A stretch of 64,000 nucleotides of DNA from JAXMDC01 sp046349035. GTDB taxonomy: Bacteria > Pseudomonadota > Alphaproteobacteria > Rhizobiales > Kaistiaceae. The position numbers and the translations under genes are program-made. Every line of letters starts with the position of its first letter. The first letter of the stretch is position 1. Under the pieces are notes generated by a model, which was not told the DNA's origin, ran no database searches, and saw only the letters and a list, made by a program, of their open reading frames with translations. Shown here in pieces: positions 8,376 through 17,972 of the stretch. Location of the stretch: assembly GCA_046349035.1 (NCBI GenBank), contig JAXMDC010000004.1:1-64000 (forward strand), given 5' to 3'.

Positions 8376-9875
8376 TCAAAACAAACCCGGGGCGCTCTCC
8401 TTCAGAGAGCCGGCCGGAACGGCAACATTGAGTTCGGCGAGTTCCCCCCGGCCAAGCTTGGGCAGTCGTTCCGCCGCCGCCAAGAAGCGCTCCGCCTCCT
8501 GCGGCGCGACGATGCCCTCGGTCAGCGTGCGGAATTTCGCGATGTAGTCGGCGCGTTTGAAAGGCCTCGCCCCGGCCGGATGGGCATTGGCGACGCCAAG
8601 TTCATCGACAAGGCGCGTTCCGTCCTTGAGGGCGATCTCGACGCGGCCGCCGAAAGCGAGCTTGTCCGGATCGGAGGCATGGTAGCGCTGGGTCCACACC
8701 GGATCTTCGCGGGTCTCGATCTTGTGCCAGAGGGCGACGGTCGCCGGCCTTCCCGCCCGTTCCGGCGTATAGCTGTCAACGTGGTGCCAGCGCCCGTCCT
8801 CAAGGGCGACCGCAAAGATGTACATGATCGAGTGGTCCAGCGTCTCCCGACTGGCGGTGGGGTCCATCTTCTGCGGATCGTTAGCGCCGGTACCGATAAC
8901 GAAATGGGTGTGATGACTGGTGTGGATGATGATCTTCTCGATCGCCGTGAGATCGCCGACCTTCTTCCGCATGCGGAAAGCGAGATCGATCAGCGCCTGG
9001 CTTTGGTACTCCGCCGAATGTTCCTTGGTGTAGCTGTCTAGGATCGCCCGTTTGGCTTCGCCGGGCTCCGGCAAGGGCACTTGGTAGTGGGCCTCGGGCC
9101 CGTTGAGCATCCAAGCGATGACGCTGTCCTCGCCCTCGTAGATGGGGTTGGGTGACCCCTCCCCCCGCATGGCGCGGTCGACCGCCTCGACGGCCAGCTT
9201 CCCAGCATGCGCCGGCGCATAGGCCTTCCAACTGCTGATCTCACCCTTGCGCGACTGGCGGGTGGTGAAGCTGACATGCACCGCCTGCTGGATGGCCTGA
9301 AACACCTGCTCGATCGGCAGGCCGAGAGCCGCGCCGATTCCGCCTGCCTGCGCCGGGCAGAGGTGGGCGATGTGGTCGATCTTGTGCGCGTGAAGGCAGA
9401 TTGCCCGCACTAGGTCCATGTGGATCTCGTATCCTGCGGCAATACCCCGGATGAGATCGGCGCCGGAGAGGCCTCGCAACTGCGCTACCGCCAGGATCGG
9501 CGGGATATTGTCGCCGGGGTGCGAATAGTCGGCGGCGAGGAACGTGTCGTGCATGTCGAGTTCGCGGACTGCCGTGCCGTTCGCCCAGGCCGCCCACTCC
9601 GGGCTGACCCGCTGGTCGGGGGCAACGCCGAAGACGGTTGCCGCGCCCGACCGTTTGTGCCCGAGCGCCATCCCCCGCGCCGAAACCACCGGCCGCCGGT
9701 TAATCGCGGCCAGCGCCACCGCCGCATTGTCGATGACGCGGTTGACGATCATTCCGGCGACATCCTCGTCGACCCGCACTGGATCGGCTGCCACCCCGGC
9801 CAGCTTCCAGGCAAGCTGTTCTTCGCGCGGAAGTTTTGCCTTGGACGGATAGACACGGACGCTATGCAATTTCAT
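8376..9875 (-). CDS. prpD: 2-methylcitrate dehydratase
   Basis: PrpD dehydrates 2-methylcitrate to 2-methyl-cis-aconitate. The 499-residue protein belongs to the MmgE/PrpD family: it opens LHSVRVYPSK, has AADYSHPGDNIPPIL near residue 113, HKIDHIAHLCPAQAGGIG near 168, and a C-terminal substrate-binding domain. It is the first gene of the prpDCBE operon. No prpR- or MmcR-type regulator gene is adjacent. The nearest upstream feature on the same strand is the truncated ligase ending at 9990, 114 nt away, so read-through from the cytochrome/ligase cluster is possible. Confidence 0.95.
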   Translation of the reverse strand: MKLHSVRVYPSKAKLPREEQLAWKLAGVAADPVRVDEDVAGMIVNRVIDNAAVALAAINRRPVVSARGMALGHKRSGAATVFGVAPDQRVSPEWAAWANGTAVRELDMHDTFLAADYSHPGDNIPPILAVAQLRGLSGADLIRGIAAGYEIHMDLVRAICLHAHKIDHIAHLCPAQAGGIGAALGLPIEQVFQAIQQAVHVSFTTRQSRKGEISSWKAYAPAHAGKLAVEAVDRAMRGEGSPNPIYEGEDSVIAWMLNGPEAHYQVPLPEPGEAKRAILDSYTKEHSAEYQSQALIDLAFRMRKKVGDLTAIEKIIIHTSHHTHFVIGTGANDPQKMDPTASRETLDHSIMYIFAVALEDGRWHHVDSYTPERAGRPATVALWHKIETREDPVWTQRYHASDPDKLAFGGRVEIALKDGTRLVDELGVANAHPAGARPFKRADYIAKFRTLTEGIVAPQEAERFLAAAERLPKLGRGELAELNVAVPAGSLKESAPGLF

Positions 9876-9989
9876 GAGCGAAGGATCCCCCGCGGCCGAC
9901 GACGTCGATCGCTTGTCGTTGACGCGAGCGTTCTTAGGGCGCCGGCTCCATCGACGCCAGCCGCTACTGCCGAAAAGGCTGAGAACCGT

Positions 9990-10859
9990 TCAGAAGTTGC
10001 CGGGCGACAGCGTGCGCACGGCGACCCGCTCGTTGAAGACACCGCCAATCCGCGCGACCAGCGACTTCGGTGGCGCGGTTCCCAGAACCGCCACGGCCCG
10101 CACGCTGCGGCAGACGACCTTCATGGCCTCCATCAGGCCGACCAGGTCGAACAAAAGCGACGTTTCGGAGGTCAGCACCGTCACGCCCCAGCTAACCGTT
10201 GCACGCAGCAACTCCAACGGTTGGGCCCGTGGCCGGACAAAGACCGCCCCGGCTGCAAGCGTCGCCAAGTAGAGGGCAAACCCGTCGCGCCCCGCTTCGC
10301 TGAACGTGGAGACATGACGATCGACCCGGCCGAGGGCCAGGCCGCCGCCTTCGCCCTCCCCGGTCCATCGGCGAAGACTTTCCCGCGTCTCAACCGCAAG
10401 AGCGCCCCTGCCGCTTTTCTCGCCCGCACGGAAGAGAAACAGCGGATCGTTGTCCGCGCGATCGGCGAAGATGCGCAAGGGCGCCGGCGGTCCTTCGGCG
10501 CCAATAGCCTTCCGTCCAACGACGATGTCTGGCCGCTCCGCAGGATTCTCGAGAACATCGGCTCCGAGGATCACGTCGTAGTCCGCGCCCCGCCGCAGGT
10601 CCCGAAGATCGGGCACGACTAATGGAATGGCGCCGCAGTGCATCGCTGCCAACGAAATCACCAAGCGAAAGATCGGGTCGCCGATGTTGAGCGCGACCCG
10701 CGCCCGGCTAGCAAGGCCACGGTCGGCAACGTAGCCGCTCGCCCGAGCGATCACGTCGAGCAGTTCGCCATAGGCAAGCGCCCGCTGTCCGCCGATGATT
10801 GCCGGTGCTAGGGAATTCTCCGCAGCTGCCGCCTGGATCCCGGCAATAACATTCAGCAC
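9990..10859 (-). pseudogene. Truncated AMP-ligase-like paralogue (N-terminal part only)
   Basis: The product, about 289 residues, aligns with the N-terminal 60% of the intact ligase at 12093-13547 (LAPAI versus LAPAF at the start; FRLVISLAAMHCGAIP versus IRIIVTLACLHSAIVP). It stops at a TGA before the adenylate and lysine motifs. The phosphate loop present in the paralogue (TTTGTTGRRK) is replaced by RAGEKSGRGA, so ATP-dependent ligation is very unlikely. GTG at 10859 is the better start: its GGAGG ribosome-binding site lies 7 nt upstream, inside the codons that would follow the in-frame ATG at 10877, and it aligns with the paralogue's first residue. It may still be expressed as a binding domain, but I call it degenerate. 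Confidence 0.75.
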
Positions 10860-10939
10860 GCGCCGGCCTCCAAACACGATGCGCCGATACGATCTAGCGA
10901 CACGGCGGGCCCCGTCGGGACGCGCATTCGGCCGGCGGT

Positions 10940-12046
10940 CTAGCGGTCAAGGGCCCTCCTAAGGTCGGCTTGAACCCTGACGCGCCGACCGAGGTACCAA
11001 TCCTCGCGGTATTGCGCGAGGTACCCGAGCCCCGCCTGGGGCATGATGTCGGCTGGAACGCCGACGTTCTCCACGTCGGCTCGCAGTGTCGGCAGATTGA
11101 ATGCCTCGACATAGACCTTCTGCCCACGCGGGCTGAGGAACCAGTTAAGGAAAACGGTCGCTGCCGCCATGTGCGGCGCGTCCTTGGGGATGGAAAGAAC
11201 GGTGCAGCCGCCGACCAGACTTCCGGGCGCATCGCGCAGCGAGAGGGATTTCAGCGACTTCACGCCTTGCAGGCGAAAGCGCTGCACTTCACCCGCATCG
11301 GCGCCGAGCACGATTGGATAGGTCCCGCGCGCAGCCCATTCGACGATTTGCCGGGAGTCGCGGGAGAGGGCCACATCCTGGCCGACGAACAGCGCCTTGA
11401 CGAGATCGATGCTACTGGCGTCGGCGATGTAGGCGGCGATCGCCTGACCCGGACCGCCGACTGCCGGGTCGAAGGCCGCAATCTTTCCCTTGAACTGCGG
11501 CTTCAGGAGATCGGCCAGACTTTGGACCGCGTCCGGCGCGACGAAATCCGTATTGATAAGCGGCTGGGTGGAGACATACTCGGAGTTGATCGCCATGAAC
11601 TTCTTGGTGTCGTCGACCCAGGTGATCCCGCCCCGCGTCCAGTTGCTTGCCCCGCTCACGCTTGGCAGGAGCAGCTTTTCTGTGAGATCGGCCAGATAGC
11701 CACTTTTGGCAAGATCGAGGTCGGCAGCCCCGCTCAGGCGAAGGTCGATGCTCAGCCTCGATGTCTGCAACTCCAGGCGATAGCGGGCATCGGCATTCGC
11801 GGTCGATCCGGTGACAACGCCGGCCTCGATGCCTGTGTCGGCCTTGAAGGCTCGCGCCAGCGGTTCGGCGACGCCGCAGGTGCCGATCGTGAACACCAGC
11901 CCGCCCTCCTTGCGCGCCTGGGCCAGGACCGACTGCCAAGCCGCACCGCCCCCCTCGTCCCAATCGGCTCCGGCCGCCCCACTTGCAGCCATCAGCAACG
12001 CTGCAATGGCCACCCACCTCAATCCGACTGACCGAGATCCGCGCAT
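10940..12046 (-). CDS. Periplasmic extracellular solute-binding protein, copy A
   Basis: This 368-residue protein starts MRGSRSVGL with GGGGGAAGGG just upstream; a longer frame exists but lacks such a site. The signal peptide spans about residues 1-27, cleaving after an Ala-Gly-rich stretch before DWDEGGG. The mature protein is of the family-1, iron/polyamine-type binding-protein fold (DLLKPQFKGKIAAFDP, GTYPIVLGAD, APHMAAATVFLNWFLS). It has no lipobox, and no permease or ATPase gene lies nearby. It is collinear with copy B at 13607-14728, including the identical C-terminus VQADLRRALDR. The ligand is unknown. Confidence 0.85.
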   Translation of the reverse strand: MRGSRSVGLRWVAIAALLMAASGAAGADWDEGGGAAWQSVLAQARKEGGLVFTIGTCGVAEPLARAFKADTGIEAGVVTGSTANADARYRLELQTSRLSIDLRLSGAADLDLAKSGYLADLTEKLLLPSVSGASNWTRGGITWVDDTKKFMAINSEYVSTQPLINTDFVAPDAVQSLADLLKPQFKGKIAAFDPAVGGPGQAIAAYIADASSIDLVKALFVGQDVALSRDSRQIVEWAARGTYPIVLGADAGEVQRFRLQGVKSLKSLSLRDAPGSLVGGCTVLSIPKDAPHMAAATVFLNWFLSPRGQKVYVEAFNLPTLRADVENVGVPADIMPQAGLGYLAQYREDWYLGRRVRVQADLRRALDR

Positions 12047-12092
12047 CCCTTCCCCCGCCCCCGCTCGCCGCCAGACTTCCGGCTGCCGTCTA

Positions 12093-13547
12093 CTACCCAA
12101 CCGTGGAAGAGCCGCCAAGCTGTTCCCGGTAGGCTTGCGCCACCCCTTGCCGGTCGACCTTACCGAAGGAATTGCGTGCGACGGTCGCGACGCGGAAGAC
12201 CCGGATATGTCGCCGAGCGGTATTTGCCTGCGCGGTCCGCCAGACCCGCTCGGTCACGACATCGAGATTGAGTTGGTCGGTGCCGGCCACCGCGACCAAT
12301 AACCCGAGCGGCTCTTCGACCGCCGTGCCGCTGACTATCCCCACGTCCTTTACCCCGGCGAGCCCGCGAATTGCGTTCTCAATGACACTGAAGGCCACTT
12401 TGTTGCCGTCCGCATTGAAAACCTCGTCGCTGCGACCGACGAGGTAGAGGTTCCCATTCTTCATGTAGCCGAGATCTGGCAGCGTGTAAGGCACCGCCGG
12501 CACCGGCGTGATGACTCCTGCCGCATAGAACGGCGAGTAGGTCGTGTTCCTGTTCACGATCACGACCGGTTGCGGGTCGCTAGGCGTGCCGGCGCCGACG
12601 ACCTCGATTTCCGGGTGCGGGGCACCGACGAACCCCGGCTCGAACGTAGCCGAACTCACTTCACCGGAGGTGATGCGGCCCGCTTCCGTTGTCCCGTAGC
12701 CGATCGCAATGGTCGCTGCGAAGTGTTTCTCCAGTCGCGCCACGAGTGCAGGCGGGACAAGGCTCCCCGAAAGGCGAATGGCTCGCACCGATGGGCACCG
12801 CGCCCCGATCCCATCCATGGTGTCCATGAGCGAACTGGCCGTGTCGGGCGTGGTGGAAATGTGGTTGACGCCGACCAGATTGACGATCTTCAGGCACTCC
12901 ACATTGTCGGCGGGGCCGCGCACCGTGGTCGCCCCTGCCCTAAGGTTCTGTAGTGTCATCCACAGGCCATATCGCGAAATATCGCCGACTGTAGCGAGGC
13001 AGCGGTCGTGGGATTCCACACGCCGAGACGCGGCTTTCTCTTGTTCCTCATTCCTTATCCGGTGAATGCCATAGAGATCGGCGATCAGCTTGCGCCGGCC
13101 TGTTGTTCCCGTCGTGGTGCTCACGAAAAGGAGGTCCGACTCCGCTCGCCTGGGCTCTTCGGGAAGCACGACGCCGTCGCACCCGCTGGCAAACAGCGCA
13201 TTGTCGAGGACGATGTCGTTCTTGAGCTTCGGATCGGCCGGCTGAGCTGTGGCGATGACGAGGTCGTGGTCGACCTCATCCTTCAGGTCGCCGATCTCCC
13301 TCAACACGAATGGGACAATCGCACTGTGCAAGCAGGCCAAGGTCACGATAATCCGGATGTCGGCATCGCCGACATTCAAGAAGACCTTGGTGCCCGGTTT
13401 GACGCCCCGCTTGGAGAGGAAGTTTGCGACACGGCCTATCCCGCCGAACACGTCGGCATAGGTCACGATCCGCATACCGTTGAAGAACGCCGGTGCCAAC
13501 GGATCCCGCTCAGCGCGAGTCTTAATGCTTTCGATAACGCCTAACAT
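12093..13547 (-). CDS. AMP-dependent synthetase/ligase-like enzyme
   Basis: The start at 13547 gives 484 residues; an upstream extension of the frame would overlap the preceding binding-protein gene. It is an ANL-superfamily adenylating enzyme. The phosphate loop is TTTGTTGRRKL, the adenine motif YGTTEAG lies near 275, the hinge region is DLGYMKNGNLYLVGRSDE, and a C-terminal RNSFGKVDRQG supplies the acylation lysine. The substrate is a carboxylic acid of unknown identity. It sits between the two binding-protein genes on the same strand (59 and 46 nt gaps), which suggests co-transcription, and a decayed copy follows the second binding protein. It is not close to PrpE in sequence. Confidence 0.85.
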   Translation of the reverse strand: MLGVIESIKTRAERDPLAPAFFNGMRIVTYADVFGGIGRVANFLSKRGVKPGTKVFLNVGDADIRIIVTLACLHSAIVPFVLREIGDLKDEVDHDLVIATAQPADPKLKNDIVLDNALFASGCDGVVLPEEPRRAESDLLFVSTTTGTTGRRKLIADLYGIHRIRNEEQEKAASRRVESHDRCLATVGDISRYGLWMTLQNLRAGATTVRGPADNVECLKIVNLVGVNHISTTPDTASSLMDTMDGIGARCPSVRAIRLSGSLVPPALVARLEKHFAATIAIGYGTTEAGRITSGEVSSATFEPGFVGAPHPEIEVVGAGTPSDPQPVVIVNRNTTYSPFYAAGVITPVPAVPYTLPDLGYMKNGNLYLVGRSDEVFNADGNKVAFSVIENAIRGLAGVKDVGIVSGTAVEEPLGLLVAVAGTDQLNLDVVTERVWRTAQANTARRHIRVFRVATVARNSFGKVDRQGVAQAYREQLGGSSTVG

Positions 13548-13606
13548 GCACTGGACCGCCCACCCGACAATCGCCGCCAGCGGGAACCGATCGTCGCGGC
13601 GGGCGA

Positions 13607-14728
13607 TCAGCGATCGAGGGCTCTGCGCAAATCCGCCTGCACCCGCGGGCGGGTGTTGAGATACCAATCCTCCGACATCTGATCAATGTAACCGCGGCCG
13701 GCCTCGGGCACGATGTCGGCAGGCACGTCGGCCTTGCCCGCGTCCGCACGAAGGCTCGGCAACGCACTGCCGGCCACGAACGCCTCTTGCCCGGCCCGGC
13801 TGAGATACCAGTTCGCATAGACAGCGGCGGTCGCCGCATGCGGCGCGGATTTGAGGATGCTGACAACCGAGCAGCCGCCGACCAGGCTGCCCGGCGCATC
13901 TTTGAGCGCCACCGCGTGCAGCGATGTCACGCCGCGTTTGCGGAAGTTCTGCACTTCGGCAACGTCGGCACCGATGATGATCGGATAAACGCCGCGCGCC
14001 GCCCATTCCGCCACCTGTCGACCCTCGCGGCCATAGGCAACCTCCTGCCCGGTCAACAGCGCCTTCACAAAGTCGATCCCTTTGACCTCGCTGAAATAGG
14101 CAGCGACCGACTGACCGGCGCCATTGACGGTCGGATCGACCATCGCGATCTTGCCCTTGAACTCCGGCTTCAGGAGATCGCCCAGGCTCTGGATGCTTGC
14201 GGTCGGGACGAAGTCCGTATTGACCACGACTCGTCCGGCAACATACTTGGAGCCGATCGCCAGAAAGCGCTTGGTGTTGTCGACGAAGCTGAGATCGCCC
14301 CCCGTCCAACGCGCGGCGTCGATCACGTCCGGCAGGATCAACGCCTCGCGCAGGTCGACCAAGTACCCGCCCCGCGCCAGGTCGATCTCGCTGGAGCCTC
14401 CCATGCGAATGTCTATCGTCGTCCGCCCGGTTGTCGCTTCCTGCCGATAGCGGCTCTCGACCTCGGCAAGAGCGCCTCCGAGGAAGACGATCTCCAAGCC
14501 GGTGTCGCGCTTGAACGCCTGCGGTAAGACCCCGGACATTGCATTGGCGCAGCCGGCAATCACAGCCGGCGCCTTCTCTGCCCGGGCGCGTTCCAGCAAG
14601 TCTTTCCAGGCTTGGCCGCCCCCGGCGTCCCAATCGGCCGCCATCGCCGCGCTCGCCAGTCCGAGAGCGCCGAGGACGCCGACGGTCTGTCTCAGCAGCG
14701 AAACCGATTTGCCAAAGCTGCGCACCAT
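13607..14728 (-). CDS. Periplasmic extracellular solute-binding protein, copy B
   Basis: The protein has about 373 residues from the ATG at 14728. A GTG nine bases upstream (14737), with GGGAGG 5 nt before it, and an ATG at 14758 are alternatives. The signal peptide is MVRSFGKS followed by a hydrophobic core, cleaving after AMA before ADWDAGGG. The mature protein aligns end to end with copy A (LKPEFKGKIAMVDP, GVYPIIIGAD, KDAPGSLVGGCSVVSI, VQADLRRALDR). Retained blocks such as APGSLVGGC point to a shared but unknown ligand. It lies 99 nt downstream of the diheme cytochrome c, and no transporter subunits are present, so it may serve a role other than import. Confidence 0.85.
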   Translation of the reverse strand: MVRSFGKSVSLLRQTVGVLGALGLASAAMAADWDAGGGQAWKDLLERARAEKAPAVIAGCANAMSGVLPQAFKRDTGLEIVFLGGALAEVESRYRQEATTGRTTIDIRMGGSSEIDLARGGYLVDLREALILPDVIDAARWTGGDLSFVDNTKRFLAIGSKYVAGRVVVNTDFVPTASIQSLGDLLKPEFKGKIAMVDPTVNGAGQSVAAYFSEVKGIDFVKALLTGQEVAYGREGRQVAEWAARGVYPIIIGADVAEVQNFRKRGVTSLHAVALKDAPGSLVGGCSVVSILKSAPHAATAAVYANWYLSRAGQEAFVAGSALPSLRADAGKADVPADIVPEAGRGYIDQMSEDWYLNTRPRVQADLRRALDR

Positions 14729-14827
14729 CCTCGTCACAACCACCTCCCGCTGCCGCATCTGCCGCGCTCCGATCCTGGAACGACCCGGCGCCACCGGCGC
14801 CGGGCCAGGACTTGGGTCGCGAACTGC

Positions 14828-15871
14828 TCAGGGCTTGAGCGTGGCAGTGTAGGCGGCGATCGCCACCATGTCGTCGACACTCAGCTTGGCGACCACCGGC
14901 TTCATCAGTTCCGCCCACACCCCGTGGCGGAAGCCCTGCTGCATATCGAACAGCTGGCGCGCCACATAAGTCGGGGACCGGCCGGCGATCCCCGGCACCG
15001 GACCGAGGCCTTCGAGGTTGGCGCCGTGGCACGTGCCGCACTGCGAACTGGCGACGAGCGACTTGCCCTTGGCCAGGCTGCCGACCGGGACATAGGCGAT
15101 GAACGGCGAGCGGGGGTTGCGAAGGCCCTCGGTCTGCGCCGCGTCCTCCGGCACCTCGACGATCCGGCCGGCGAGCGCTTCCATGCCGGCATCGGCCCCC
15201 TCGGTGGCGATGAACATCCCGGCATTAATCCGGAACTTCGGCGAACTCTCGCTCTCTACGATCTTGATGTAGTCGGGCTGCCGCTTTACCCCGGCGAAGT
15301 ACTTAGCCGCCGCCTTGATCTCGTCGTCGGTCATCGCCTTGGCGAAGCCGATCATGGTGTTGGTGTTCCCCTTGCGCGGGTCGGCGCTCTTGCGGTTGCC
15401 GTCGCGGAAGTCCTGCATCGTCTGCACGAAGTACTCATAAGGCAGACCGCCAACGCCGGCGTTCTCCGGACGGCCCTGACCGTTCGGATAGTGGCAGAAG
15501 CCGCAGGCAAGGATATTGGCGGCCTGACGCCCCTTGGCGACGATATCCGGGATCGGCTGCGGGTGATCGCCGGGAAACCAATCGGCGGGACCGAAGCGGT
15601 CATTGGCCTGTGCCGCGGTAAACTGCAGCGTGCTGCCCTTGGCTTGACGGGGCGTCGGGTCCGGCGCCGGCGCGGCAGCTGCGGGCGCTCCGCCGCCGGC
15701 AGCCGGCGGAGCGGCGGGCGCGGCCGGAGCCGGGTTTGTCGAGGGTGGCGGCGCAGCGGCGGCAAAGCCATACGCCCATGGCGGCGGCACCACTGTCGCC
15801 TGCTGCGCCCAGAGCACACCAGTTCCAATCACGGTCGACGCAGCCAGCGCCGCCGACACAATCTTCTTCAT
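14828..15871 (-). CDS. Exported diheme cytochrome c
   Basis: The ATG at 15871 follows GGGAGG and opens a 347-residue protein with signal peptide MKKIVSAALAAS to A-Q-Q. A Pro/Ala-rich linker of about 50 residues follows. There are two heme-binding motifs, CGFCH (about residue 120) and CGTCH (about residue 278), each followed by a Met-bearing region, as in tandem c4-type or alcohol-dehydrogenase-associated cytochromes. It should act as a periplasmic electron carrier. It is the first gene of a same-strand cluster with two binding proteins and two ligase-like genes, an unusual company whose joint role is unknown. No dehydrogenase gene is visible nearby. Confidence 0.85.
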   Translation of the reverse strand: MKKIVSAALAASTVIGTGVLWAQQATVVPPPWAYGFAAAAPPPSTNPAPAAPAAPPAAGGGAPAAAAPAPDPTPRQAKGSTLQFTAAQANDRFGPADWFPGDHPQPIPDIVAKGRQAANILACGFCHYPNGQGRPENAGVGGLPYEYFVQTMQDFRDGNRKSADPRKGNTNTMIGFAKAMTDDEIKAAAKYFAGVKRQPDYIKIVESESSPKFRINAGMFIATEGADAGMEALAGRIVEVPEDAAQTEGLRNPRSPFIAYVPVGSLAKGKSLVASSQCGTCHGANLEGLGPVPGIAGRSPTYVARQLFDMQQGFRHGVWAELMKPVVAKLSVDDMVAIAAYTATLKP

Positions 15872-15992
15872 TACCGAACCTCCCGGAAGCTGATCGCCCC
15901 CTGACCAGGGCATGCGCCGGCCACCCTCCGGCAGGTCATTCGTAGTCGGCTGCGGGACAGGCGGCAACAGGAGTTCAGCGCCGAAAGACGCG

Positions 15993-17972
15993 CTAGAATT
16001 CGGCCCAGTCTGCTTCGACCGGAGGCTTGGCCGCAAACGAGTTGGCAACCGCCGCCTGCATTCGCCCGACCGCGCCGCCCCGAGCCGCCGCGGGCCGCGA
16101 AGCCGGCTTGGCCACTGGGCTAGCCGCTGCCCTCTTCTCCACCGGAGGTCTTTTCCCAATAGCGGTTGCCGGGACTGCCGCGGCACTGGGCGACCCCGCC
16201 TCGCCTAGACGGAAGAAGCTGACCTGCCGGTCGACCGCGCTCGATTGGGCCTGCAAAGCCGAGGCGGCTGCCGCATTTTCCTCAACCAAGGCCGCGTTCT
16301 GCTGCGTGACCTCGTCCATCTGCGTCAGCGCCCGATTGACCTGATCGACGCTATCCGACTGCGCCCGCGTTGCCGACGCGATCTCGGACACGACGGCCGC
16401 GACCTTGTCGATCGAGGCGACGATTTCCGAAAGCGCCCCGCCGGCCCGATTGACGAGTTCCACGCCGTCTTTGACCTGACCGCTCGAATTGACGATGAGC
16501 CCCTTGATGTCCCGGGCCGCCTGCGAGGAACGCTCGGCGAGGCTGCGCACTTCGGAGGCAACGACGGCGAAACCGCGCCCTGCGTCGCCGGCCCGCGCTG
16601 CTTCGACCGCGGCATTAAGGGCGAGGAGATTGGTCTGCCTGGCTATGTCGTCGATGACTCCGATGATGTCGGCGATCCGGCCTGACGAACTCTCGATCCG
16701 GGCCATGGCTTCCACGACTTCGCTGACCACCTCGCTGCCACGCCCGGCGACCTCGCGCGTCCCGGCCGCAAGCTGGTTCGCAAGATCGGCATTCTCCGAG
16801 TTTTTCCGGACGTTCTTGGCGATCTCCGTCATGGAAGCGGTCGTCGCTTCCAAGCTCGCCGACTGATCCTCCGTGCGCTTGGAAAGGTCTCCCGTCCCCT
16901 CGGAAATCTCTGCCGAAGCCCCAGCCACTTCCCGCGCTGCGGAAGCGATGGCGCGCACGGTCTCGCCGAGACGTTCCACCGCCACATTGAAGTCGTCGCG
17001 AACTTCGCGGTAGGCGTCCGGGAAGGCCTGAGTGAGGCGGAAGGTCAGGTCGCCGTCGGCCAGGCTATGCAGCCCCGTCGCCAGCGCCCTGACGACACTG
17101 GATTGCACTTCGGTCGCCTCGCGCTGCGCACCCTCGTTGCGTTGCCGCTCCTGCTCGGCGGCCTGGCGCTGTTCCGCGCTGAGGCCCTCTAGCCGAAGCT
17201 TCTCGACGCCCGCGTCGCGCAGGGTCTGAGCCGAGCGCGCCATGTCTCCGATCTCGTCCTTGCGCCGCGTCGGCAAGGCAACGCCGTAGTCGCCCTTGGC
17301 AAGACGCTGCAGGGCCGCCGCAAGGGCGGCAAGCGGCGACAGTACGTCGAAGTGCATGACCCAAAGCGCGAAGCCGGCAATCACCGCTCCGATTACGAGG
17401 CCGCCATTGCCAACCCAAGAGGCGAAGCGGGCGAATTCGCTGACCGTCTCTTCGCCGCTCGCCGCAAACTGCTCGATCTTGTCGCCGGCCTCCCCCATCG
17501 CCAGTTCGAGCGTATGGAACTGCTCCTGAAATCCCGGCAGAAGGGCCTCGGCCTTGGCTCGATTGGTCACCGCGACACCGACGAGATTTTCGACAGTGGC
17601 GATGTAGTCGGCGAGCGGCTGCTCGAGCGCCTCCAGCGGCACCCGCACATCCTGGGGCAAGGTGAGGGCTTTGGTTTCGGCAACGTATTTCCTGAACTCG
17701 CTTGCGTGCTCCCCGACATCGCCGAGAATCTCGGCCTTCCGGTCGGCCGACTCGCCGCCGAACAGCAACGCCGCGTAGACGTCCGCTCGCAACGCATCGT
17801 GCATCATGTCGGCATTGGTATGGTTGCGAAGGGCCACGGTAATCACGTGCGACAGCCGCAGCTTTTCCGTCAAAGCCGATGTACCGAACTCGATCGCCGC
17901 AACCAGGGCGGCGATTGTTGCGGCACTGGCAACAGTGACGGCTATGAGCTTGGTTTTGATGGAGAGCGTCAT
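15993..17972 (-). CDS. Methyl-accepting chemotaxis protein
   Basis: This 659-residue transmembrane chemoreceptor has TM1 at about 9-28, a four-helix-type periplasmic domain to about 188, TM2 at 190-207, a HAMP domain, and a cytoplasmic signalling domain. The hairpin tip is near residue 450 (DDIARQTNLLALNAAVEAARAG, preceded by IIGVI). A Pro/Ala-rich tail ends in DWAEF, matching the xWxxF pentapeptide that tethers CheR/CheB in enterobacterial high-abundance receptors (NWETF there). The start at 17972 gives a normal N-terminus; its ribosome-binding site is weak. The ligand cannot be told from sequence. The flagellar genes fliI and fliJ lie 4 kb away. Confidence 0.93.
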   Translation of the reverse strand: MTLSIKTKLIAVTVASAATIAALVAAIEFGTSALTEKLRLSHVITVALRNHTNADMMHDALRADVYAALLFGGESADRKAEILGDVGEHASEFRKYVAETKALTLPQDVRVPLEALEQPLADYIATVENLVGVAVTNRAKAEALLPGFQEQFHTLELAMGEAGDKIEQFAASGEETVSEFARFASWVGNGGLVIGAVIAGFALWVMHFDVLSPLAALAAALQRLAKGDYGVALPTRRKDEIGDMARSAQTLRDAGVEKLRLEGLSAEQRQAAEQERQRNEGAQREATEVQSSVVRALATGLHSLADGDLTFRLTQAFPDAYREVRDDFNVAVERLGETVRAIASAAREVAGASAEISEGTGDLSKRTEDQSASLEATTASMTEIAKNVRKNSENADLANQLAAGTREVAGRGSEVVSEVVEAMARIESSSGRIADIIGVIDDIARQTNLLALNAAVEAARAGDAGRGFAVVASEVRSLAERSSQAARDIKGLIVNSSGQVKDGVELVNRAGGALSEIVASIDKVAAVVSEIASATRAQSDSVDQVNRALTQMDEVTQQNAALVEENAAAASALQAQSSAVDRQVSFFRLGEAGSPSAAAVPATAIGKRPPVEKRAAASPVAKPASRPAAARGGAVGRMQAAVANSFAAKPPVEADWAEF

